From the NCBI GenBank assembly GCA_964354865.1, contig CAYHBN010000072.1, forward strand, positions 1 to 7,084: 7,084 bases of DNA, read 5' to 3'. This stretch comes from JAHFJU01 sp964354865. Its GTDB lineage: Bacteria > Patescibacteriota > Gracilibacteria > UBA1369 > UM-FILTER-53-11. A program made the translations under genes and the position numbers. Below the pieces are notes generated by a model, which was not told the DNA's origin, did not search any database, and saw nothing but the letters and a program-made list of their open reading frames with translations. This document shows positions 1 to 4,865 of this stretch, piece after piece (position 1 is the first letter of the stretch; each line of letters begins with the position of its first letter).

Positions 1-20
1 ACAGTTAATTAGATGAGTTA

Positions 21-470
21 TTAGACATAGAGTGTGAGATGCAGTAAAAGTAAGGCAGGGAGGGCCATAATCACATCGTCGAACATAAGGGCGAAGCCGC
101 CTTTTCGTTTATCGAAGATTGATGCGGGCCATAATTTTGCGATATCAAAAATCCTAAAATAGATAAACGCCAACACAAAGTGCCACCAAATTGGTTCTAA
201 AAAAAGCGTCACGATCATCATTCCGACTAACTCATCGATAACGACAAAGTACGGATCATGTAGCTGCGTTTTCTTTTCGATATAGTTACTTAACCACCAG
301 CCAAAACAAAAGATTGCGACGGCTGCGGTTACTCTAAGCAACGGCGTTCCATAAGGAGCGGCAAAGTACAAAACAATACCGGCGACTAAGCTGCCCCAAG
401 TTGCCGATGCGGGCCGAATAAAGCCAACGCCGCCTAACGAAACGATCGATTTTGCGAGAAATTCTTTCAT
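21..470 (-). CDS. pgpA: Phosphatidylglycerophosphatase A (PgpA)
   Basis: This is a membrane phosphatase that removes the phosphate from phosphatidylglycerol phosphate, the last step of phosphatidylglycerol synthesis. The family signatures are in order: RPASATWGSL (residues 19-28), HDPYFVVIDELVG (71-83, with D72, D79 and E80), FRIFDIAKLWP (105-115) and MFDDV (129-133, with the D131-D132 pair). Hydrophobic segments near residues 28-37, 47-60, 82-105 and 133-148 fit the multi-pass family. At 149 residues it is slightly shorter than the E. coli protein of about 170. One oddity is that the usual PGT triplet reads SAT here, so Ala23 stands where Gly is normal. The ATG shares one base with the TAA stop of the upstream lipid kinase (TAATG). 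No Shine-Dalgarno precedes it, so translation by coupling is likely. The family call is firm; activity is inferred. Confidence 0.92.
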   Translation of the reverse strand: MKEFLAKSIVSLGGVGFIRPASATWGSLVAGIVLYFAAPYGTPLLRVTAAVAIFCFGWWLSNYIEKKTQLHDPYFVVIDELVGMMIVTLFLEPIWWHFVLAFIYFRIFDIAKLWPASIFDKRKGGFALMFDDVIMALPALLLLHLTLYV

Positions 471-1348
471 TAATATATGACGGTTAATGCATTCGGTAAT
501 ACGGTAACATGCAGCGACTTTTCGTGCATAATTTCTCCATCGACTTGAATGCGTTGGCCATCTGCTTCGGTGATGCGAATTTCTTTCCCCTCAAAAAAGC
601 GCAGTCTTTTATCGTCGGGGCCTGCATGTGAAAAGAGCGTTTTAAAGAGGATTCGTACTAAATCCCACAGCGAACGAGGATTAATAACGACCACATTGAG
701 AATCCCATCATCGACCTTTACTGCTTTGTGAAAATGAACTCCAAAAAGAGAGAGTACATTAAAGACAGCGACAACTTTTGCCTTCACGATGTGTATTTTG
801 CCGTCAACTTCTACCGTGAAGGTATGCCGACGGTAGGCGAAAAATGTTTTGAAAAAAGAGACTAAGTAGGCGCCGATGCCAAACCACCGTTTTAGCTCAC
901 GTGTGGCACCGTGTACGAAGATCACATCGTATCCCTGGCCTGCGGCAATGAGTCCGTAGAACTTTTCATTTATCTGCATAACATCAATTTTGCGCGGTTT
1001 ATTTTTTAGTGCAAAGGTAACGGCACGAGATGAGGGGAAAATAGGAATCTTAAGCGACTGCGCCAAAATATTGCCACTGCCATTCGCAACGATTGCCAAC
1101 GGAGTTTTGAGCTTATTGTGCAGGATAAATTTTGCAACTTCGTTGACCGTTCCATCCCCACCGACGACCATAATTAAATCAAACGAAAACGTTAAAAACT
1201 GCTCGAGTGGCTGTTTCTCTTGCGGCAGGGTATCAAACCACATCACGGTAACCCCGGCTTTATTGCACTCCGCGTGAATAATCTTTGGCAAATTAACAGG
1301 GGAGTGATGCCCCGCAACAGGATTATAAATAACGAGAACATTTTTCAT
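470..1348 (-). CDS. Diacylglycerol kinase-like lipid kinase (DagK/YegS/BmrU family)
   Basis: This is a soluble or membrane-associated lipid kinase that probably phosphorylates diacylglycerol to phosphatidate using ATP. The N-terminal nucleotide-binding domain shows YNPVAG (residues 8-13), the family hallmark GGDGTVNEV (63-71) and NGSGNILA (89-96). The C-terminal lipid-binding beta domain shows GQGYDVIFV (137-145), VDDGILNVVVI (212-222) and the closing VDGE (269-272). A length of 292 residues is normal for the family. It is first in an operon with pgpA, which joins phosphatidate supply to phosphatidylglycerol formation. I see no Shine-Dalgarno before the ATG. A candidate minus-strand promoter at 1453-1480 would give a leader of about 100 bases. 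Only 1 of 12 arginines is AGA or AGG. The exact lipid (diacylglycerol, sphingoid or other) cannot be told from sequence, so no gene symbol is given. Confidence 0.92.
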   Translation of the reverse strand: MKNVLVIYNPVAGHHSPVNLPKIIHAECNKAGVTVMWFDTLPQEKQPLEQFLTFSFDLIMVVGGDGTVNEVAKFILHNKLKTPLAIVANGSGNILAQSLKIPIFPSSRAVTFALKNKPRKIDVMQINEKFYGLIAAGQGYDVIFVHGATRELKRWFGIGAYLVSFFKTFFAYRRHTFTVEVDGKIHIVKAKVVAVFNVLSLFGVHFHKAVKVDDGILNVVVINPRSLWDLVRILFKTLFSHAGPDDKRLRFFEGKEIRITEADGQRIQVDGEIMHEKSLHVTVLPNALTVIY

Positions 1349-1415
1349 ACGAATGCTCGCAGCATAACACTGGTTGTAGGTCTTTATACAGGCAAGTGGA
1401 AGTAGTCCGACGCCA

Positions 1416-1444
1416 TTGGCGCAAATTCTATTATATGGTATAAT
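1416..1444 (+). promoter_or_regulatory. Sigma70-type promoter for the 722-residue gene
   Basis: The -35 box TTGGCG (1416-1421) lies exactly 17 bases before a perfect TATAAT (1439-1444). The TATAAT is preceded by TGG, which makes it an extended -10. Expected initiation is near 1451, leaving about 10 untranslated bases before the ATG at 1462. That leader has no room for a normal Shine-Dalgarno and none is seen. The -35 sits in a small dyad, CGCCA-T-TGGCG (1411-1421). Confidence 0.7.
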
Positions 1445-1461
1445 AATAACTGATTATACCA
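1436..1461. repeat. Perfect 9-bp inverted repeat spanning the -10 region and reaching the start codon
   Basis: TGGTATAAT (1436-1444) and ATTATACCA (1453-1461) are exact reverse complements separated by 8 bases. The dyad centre lies near the predicted start of transcription. It could be a repressor operator, and it also places an extended -10 box on each strand. The two roles do not exclude each other. Confidence 0.75.
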
Positions 1462-1480
1462 ATGCAAACCCCTCCGTCAC
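1453..1480 (-). promoter_or_regulatory. Candidate minus-strand promoter for the lipid kinase-pgpA operon
   Basis: Read on the minus strand, the right arm of the inverted repeat gives TGG-TATAAT, with the -10 at 1458-1453. A GTGACG (1480-1475) lies 16 bases upstream and matches four of six positions of TTGACA. Initiation would be near 1446, about 100 bases before the kinase ATG. It overlaps the plus-strand promoter, so the two would compete for polymerase. The -10 is strong; the -35 is only fair. Confidence 0.45.
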
Positions 1481-3630
1481 CTTCGAATCCATACGCACCT
1501 GTAGTAGCACTAAGCCACGCAGAATTATGTAAAACTCAACCTGAGCTGTTCAATAAGGAAGGGCAACCAAATGAAAACACAGAAAAAGTCCTTGCAGCAT
1601 ATAATCAGGCGAATAAATTTACCGAAGCGCAAAGTTTGAAGTTGAGTGAGTTGTATCAATGTTTTTCTGGTAATCTTCAGTCTTTGACCTTAGATCGTGT
1701 AGCTTTTATTAAAGCAAATCTTCCACGTTTATTGGAGTTTGCAATGAACAAAGTGGCGAGTAAGGAGTCTCTCAGTTTAGCAAGCAGCAGCCAGCTTATA
1801 GAAATTATTAAAGGTGCGGTGAGTAAATGTATGATTGTATGTGAGAATAAAGAGAGTGAAGATGCGCCTGAGATACTCGATCTAACGCTTGATGAAGCGG
1901 TGAGAGTGACCGTTGAAAGACGTAGTAAGTATGAAGATAAGCATTTCGCACCAGATGAGACCCCATTGGCTCTCTTACTTGCGCAAAAAGCGATGGAAAC
2001 TGAACGGATAGATTTACTAGAAATCCTTATTACGGAATTTGGAGCAATAGATCGTCAAGACGCTTTTGAGTTTGGTAAAGGTAAATTACTTTCTCAGTAT
2101 GGTTCTTTCTTGCTCAGACGAAAAGAGTATTCACTCTATTTTACTTTCCGGCAGCCACGGATGGTAGATCCTCAATACTTTGCGAGTGTTGGTGGTCATT
2201 ATGGAAGTAGGTTTAATGAGTTTAAAGAGGTTATTATGGATGGTAGTATGGACGTTCACTCATGGGGTAATTTGGTAAGAGCCGCACCCGGTGAGAAAGC
2301 TGTCATGAACTCTATTTTGCGCTGTAGTATGGCGGCAAGGAGTTGCGGTGATAAAGGAAAAACGTTGATAGATTCGATGGTAGCTTATTTAAAAGAGTCG
2401 AAAGATCCTTCTCGAATTATATTAATGCGTATCATTGGGGACGAGACTGATAATTATGATCTTGTGGTTGAGGCTGATGGGTTATTGGCTTCTTCTGAAG
2501 GAAACGCTTTGATTCAAAAAGACGAACAGGAGAGAAAATTACAGGTTTTTTTCAATAGATTTCCGCAAAGGTACTATCTTCGCCAAGCGGTAGCAGAAGA
2601 TGACTATGCAAAACTGAGTGCCCGTGCTGAAAGAGCTGATGAGAACAATGCTGTTGGTATTGTGTTGAAATATCTGAAGGAAAAATATAAGGATCCCTTT
2701 GATGTCGCAAGGATTTTTCAAGTAATGTATCCACTAGACCAACTTTCTGATGGGATGAGAATAGGTCTCATACGATTTCTCATTGAAGAAAAATGTTATG
2801 GTGATGCTCAAGTGCAGATTGAACAATTAAATTTAGGAACATATACAGATGAAGAGTCATTTGATCGTCTTCGTGGATCCTATGCAGCCTCAATGCGTCA
2901 GCACCGCACAAAAGCAAAACTATTAATTGAATTAGGCGAAGCAACTGCCGATATCGAATGTTTTAAAAAAGCATACGGACTTCTGAGAGTTCGTGAAACC
3001 AGAGATATACACAATGCGAAGAGGACCACTAGCGATGAACTTAAGAGGGATCATTTGGCTCAGTTGAGATATCGAAGATTCGATCCTAGATATGATTCTG
3101 AGGATAAGCGGAATATCATTCCAGCTGTCATCGGGAATATTGCTCGGTTGGGAGGAGTTGATGAAGCCATAAGATACGCGAAAGATGACGATAGGGAAAT
3201 TATGGGTGACCGCAGAGAGTGTCTGCTGTATATAGCAGCTGGGACTGGAACCACTGAAGCTATTGCCGGAGAAATCAATGGTCGTGATCCATACATGTTG
3301 AATGATTTGGCAATTCTTTGTAATGATCCAAATTTAAAAAGAGAGGCACAAAAACATATTTTTGCCTCTACCAGTGAAAATACGGCTCTGAGAGTAGCAA
3401 TTCAATATGGGTTAACAAGCCAAGATTATGCAACTAACCTTGTTGATGTTGCGGCTGCGGCTGAGAATGTGCGAAATGCAAAAACAGTACAGAGGCCCAA
3501 TAGGGTTCACGAGGTAAAAAGTGAAAGGGGGGCAACTCCTCAGGAATCACCTAAAGATGACTCTAACGCACCGGCCGAAGATGGTAAAAAGCCAGGTTTT
3601 TTGAGCACTTTGTTTAGCAGAAGAAAATAG
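1462..3630 (+). CDS. Large unrecognised alpha-helical repeat protein with a basic, hydrophobic C-terminal tail
   Basis: I do not recognise this 722-residue protein. It has no signal peptide and no membrane span, so it is probably cytoplasmic. The N-terminus is Pro/Ser-rich (residues 1-13). From about 15 to 670 it is predicted almost wholly helical. Stretches resemble helix-turn-helix repeats of the TPR/HEAT type, for example 432-456, 484-508 and 549-616. The last of these has two units of the pattern IA..GG..EAI....D...R...L..IA. A charged, Pro-rich linker (about 671-710) leads to the tail GFLSTLFSRRK (712-722), which could be a short amphipathic membrane or partner anchor. The start is the ATG about 10 bases after the predicted transcription start, with no Shine-Dalgarno. 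AGA or AGG encode 29 of 54 arginines, unlike the lipid kinase and TPR genes. The function is unknown; the reading frame itself is firm. Confidence 0.85.
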   Translation: MQTPPSPSNPYAPVVALSHAELCKTQPELFNKEGQPNENTEKVLAAYNQANKFTEAQSLKLSELYQCFSGNLQSLTLDRVAFIKANLPRLLEFAMNKVASKESLSLASSSQLIEIIKGAVSKCMIVCENKESEDAPEILDLTLDEAVRVTVERRSKYEDKHFAPDETPLALLLAQKAMETERIDLLEILITEFGAIDRQDAFEFGKGKLLSQYGSFLLRRKEYSLYFTFRQPRMVDPQYFASVGGHYGSRFNEFKEVIMDGSMDVHSWGNLVRAAPGEKAVMNSILRCSMAARSCGDKGKTLIDSMVAYLKESKDPSRIILMRIIGDETDNYDLVVEADGLLASSEGNALIQKDEQERKLQVFFNRFPQRYYLRQAVAEDDYAKLSARAERADENNAVGIVLKYLKEKYKDPFDVARIFQVMYPLDQLSDGMRIGLIRFLIEEKCYGDAQVQIEQLNLGTYTDEESFDRLRGSYAASMRQHRTKAKLLIELGEATADIECFKKAYGLLRVRETRDIHNAKRTTSDELKRDHLAQLRYRRFDPRYDSEDKRNIIPAVIGNIARLGGVDEAIRYAKDDDREIMGDRRECLLYIAAGTGTTEAIAGEINGRDPYMLNDLAILCNDPNLKREAQKHIFASTSENTALRVAIQYGLTSQDYATNLVDVAAAAENVRNAKTVQRPNRVHEVKSERGATPQESPKDDSNAPAEDGKKPGFLSTLFSRRK

Positions 3631-3666
3631 TGCAGTGCCATCTTCATAGAGTTAGTGTCCATGCTC

Positions 3667-3696
3667 AAAACGCTCCTTGCGATTAAGCTTGGAGCG
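3667..3696 (-). terminator. Possible intrinsic terminator of tRNA-Gly, sharing its 3' end
   Basis: On the minus strand CGCTCC (3696-3691) and GGAGCG (3676-3671) can form a 6-bp GC-rich stem with a 14-base loop, followed by TTTT (3670-3667). The upstream arm is the end of the tRNA itself (last acceptor bases, discriminator and the CC of CCA). The loop is long and the T-run short, so this is tentative. It does not work as a terminator on the plus strand, and I see no clear terminator for the 722-residue gene in 3631-3689. Confidence 0.35.
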
Positions 3697-3764
3697 GGTA
3701 AGGAGAGTCGAACTCCTATCCACTGATTGGCAACCAGTTGTAATAGCCGCTATACTATACCCGC
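3690..3764 (-). tRNA. tRNA-Gly (anticodon GCC), CCA encoded
   Basis: A full cloverleaf folds on the minus strand. The acceptor is GCGGGTA paired with TACCCGC. The D arm contains the conserved GG. The anticodon stem ACTGG/TCAGT (one G-T pair) carries the loop TTGCCAA, with anticodon GCC at 3731-3729. A 4-base variable loop precedes the T stem AGGAG/CTCCT, whose loop TTCGACT is canonical. The discriminator is T, followed by encoded CCA (3692-3690). The body is 72 bases plus CCA. It would read the glycine codons GGC and GGT, and it is transcribed away from the neighbouring tRNA-Phe. Confidence 0.95.
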
Positions 3765-3766
3765 AT

Positions 3767-3806
3767 AGTTTGGAGACGCTGCCACATGCTGTGGCGCTTC
3801 CAAATT
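3767..3806 (-). other. Hairpin in the 5' leader of tRNA-Gly
   Basis: An outer stem pairs AGTTTGGA (3767-3774) with TCCAAATT (3799-3806, one G-T pair). After a small internal loop, an inner stem pairs GC-T-GCCAC (3778-3785, one bulged T) with GTGGCGC (3791-3797) around a 5-base loop. It ends two bases from the mature 5' end of tRNA-Gly and lies downstream of that gene's predicted promoter. It would therefore be transcribed in the precursor, next to the RNase P cut site. No T-run follows on either strand, so it is not an ordinary terminator. Confidence 0.5.
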
Positions 3807-3816
3807 GAGCTCCCGT

Positions 3817-3844
3817 AGTTTAGCAGATCCTTTTTAAAACTCAA
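3817..3844 (-). promoter_or_regulatory. Candidate promoter for tRNA-Gly
   Basis: On the minus strand TTGAGT (3844-3839) is followed after 16 bases by TAAACT (3822-3817), with an upstream TGC that gives an extended -10. Each box matches four of six consensus positions. Initiation would be near 3810, giving a leader of about 45 bases that is mostly the hairpin at 3767-3806. Confidence 0.4.
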
Positions 3845-3866
3845 TATTTTGTGAAGAATACAAATA

Positions 3867-3894
3867 TTTGCTTTTCTAAGCCAAATTTTATAAA
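3867..3894 (+). promoter_or_regulatory. Candidate promoter for tRNA-Phe
   Basis: TATAAA (3889-3894) is a good -10. The best -35 is TTTGCT (3867-3872) at 16 bases, which is weak. Initiation near 3901 would leave about 22 bases before the mature tRNA. The 158-base gap between the two tRNAs is AT-rich and seems to hold only the two divergent promoters, the leader hairpin and an AT-rich dyad at 3843-3868. Confidence 0.4.
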
Positions 3895-3922
3895 CTGCCT
3901 CCGCTGTTCTTTTACATTACGT

Positions 3923-3997
3923 GCCGGGGTAGCTCAGTGGTAGAGCACGCGCCTGAAGAGCGTGGTGTCGGCAGTCCGATTCTGCCCCCCGGCACCA
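3923..3997 (+). tRNA. tRNA-Phe (anticodon GAA), CCA encoded, with C at position 55
   Basis: The cloverleaf is complete at 75 bases. The acceptor is GCCGGGG paired with CCCCGGC, the D stem is GCTC/GAGC, and the anticodon stem CGCGC/GCGTG carries the loop CTGAAGA (anticodon GAA, G at position 37). The T stem GGCAG/CTGCC is perfect. The discriminator is A, followed by encoded CCA. The T loop reads TCCGATT: position 55 is C instead of the nearly universal T that becomes pseudouridine. All stems pair well, so the gene otherwise looks functional. It would read the phenylalanine codons UUC and UUU. Confidence 0.94.
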
Positions 3998-4030
3998 TAT
4001 TGACATATTTTATACAATGTGTTATTTTTT
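3996..4030 (+). terminator. Intrinsic terminator of tRNA-Phe, starting in its CCA end
   Basis: CATATTG (3996-4002) pairs with CAATGTG (4015-4021) in a 7-bp stem with one G-T pair and a 12-base loop, followed by TTATTTTTT (4022-4030). The stem is AT-rich and takes the CA of the tRNA CCA tail. The T-run is the main support. It also covers the GTG at 4019 that would otherwise open the next reading frame. Confidence 0.5.
4000..4028 (+). promoter_or_regulatory. Candidate promoter for the Gly-Arg repeat gene
   Basis: A perfect TTGACA (4000-4005) lies 17 bases before TATTTT (4023-4028), which matches four of six positions of TATAAT. Initiation would be near 4035, downstream of the GTG at 4019. It is superimposed on the tRNA-Phe terminator. 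Confidence 0.4.
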
Positions 4031-4801
4031 CGTGCCTGCGTTAGTTACTCCTTAATTATTTGCACTATCATTGATTCAAATCCACAAAATAATCGTGATA
4101 GAATTAAGGCAATTGCTGCTGCGAAGGTAATCAGAATTGCACAACGAATTACAGATCCTTCCCTTGTTCAGGATATAATTCGCTCATATTTGGAACTCAT
4201 TCCTGTCAATGAAATAGCGCAGAGATTGAGTGAGGAAAATCCAGAGCTTTTTTGTGATGATCCAATCTCATTTATTGCAGGTGCAGTACGTACAAAATTG
4301 AGAGAAGAACTAGATGAGAGTCAACGAAAACCAATTGAGTTTCATCACCGAAGTAATCATGGTAAAGACGTGCGTAATAGTAAACGTGGGGTGCATGGTT
4401 TTAACGAAACTGAGAGAGTTGAAAATGCAAGAAATGCAGGTCGGGAAAGTGCCAAAAGGGCTCTTGAACGGGGCGATGGGATATTCGCACTTTCTGCTGA
4501 GAAAAAAACTATATATGGGCAAAAAGGAGGTCGCGCGAGTCATCTCGCGAGGGGTCATGTTCCTTGGGCAATTGAAGGTTGTGAAGCGAGCAATGGAGAA
4601 AGTGAATTGGACTTTTGCATCGCACTCTCAACTGATCCTGAATATAGCATTACACAGGGTGGTAATCTCGGTTCAATTAATGCTCAGAAAATTGCAGAGA
4701 AACTCAATGCTGTTTTTCATAATGGATCAGCGATTAGGACTGCAAGACATGTTACGGTGCGACTTTCAAAAATGAAGGCAAAACAGGGAAAGCAAAAGTA
4801 G
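4019..4801 (+). CDS. Unrecognised protein: two similar helical modules flanking 30-residue Gly-Arg repeats; start unresolved
   Basis: I cannot assign a family. Residue numbers count from the GTG at 4019. Residues 1-20 are hydrophobic and probably not translated, because that GTG lies inside a candidate terminator and promoter. Convincing protein begins near residue 21. Module one (about 56-98) contains NEIAQRLSEENP and AVRTKL. Two repeats follow, offset by exactly 30 residues: G124-V-x-G-F to G141-R-x-S144, and G154-I-x-A-L to G171-R-x-S174. Module two (about 195-251) contains QKIAEKLN and VTVRLSKMK, echoing module one. The protein is basic and ends Lys-rich. Helix-turn-helix-like modules plus basic repeats suggest nucleic-acid binding, which is inference only. 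The next conventional in-frame start is TTG at 4190. Non-standard ATT or ATC codons (4055-4072), or loss of the 5' end, are alternatives. AGA or AGG encode 10 of 22 arginines. Confidence 0.7.
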   Translation: MLFFRACVSYSLIICTIIDSNPQNNRDRIKAIAAAKVIRIAQRITDPSLVQDIIRSYLELIPVNEIAQRLSEENPELFCDDPISFIAGAVRTKLREELDESQRKPIEFHHRSNHGKDVRNSKRGVHGFNETERVENARNAGRESAKRALERGDGIFALSAEKKTIYGQKGGRASHLARGHVPWAIEGCEASNGESELDFCIALSTDPEYSITQGGNLGSINAQKIAEKLNAVFHNGSAIRTARHVTVRLSKMKAKQGKQK

Positions 4802-4831
4802 TATTCAGTATTTTTCGGGAGTACAATTACG

Positions 4832-4858
4832 TTGCAGTCCATATTACTGCGATTTTTT
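4832..4858 (+). terminator. Intrinsic terminator after the Gly-Arg repeat gene
   Basis: TTGCAGT (4832-4838) pairs with ACTGCGA (4846-4852), seven pairs with one G-T, around a 7-base loop. Six T residues (4853-4858) follow directly. It lies 30 bases after the TAG stop and ends only 7 bases before the next ATG. Confidence 0.75.
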
Positions 4859-4865
4859 AACGTAC

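Noticed and set aside
990..1277. A plus-strand open frame of 95 codons opposite the lipid kinase
   Set aside because: It is antisense to the conserved catalytic motifs of the kinase and has no domain of its own.
4314..4775. A 153-codon plus-strand open frame inside the Gly-Arg repeat gene
   Set aside because: It lies out of frame within a gene with clear internal repeats, has low-complexity composition and no recognisable motif. It is best read as a shadow frame.
3923..4801. An integrated element at the 3' end of tRNA-Phe
   Set aside because: The gene beside the tRNA and its different codon use suggested it, but I found no repeated copy of the tRNA 3' end in the window and no integrase.
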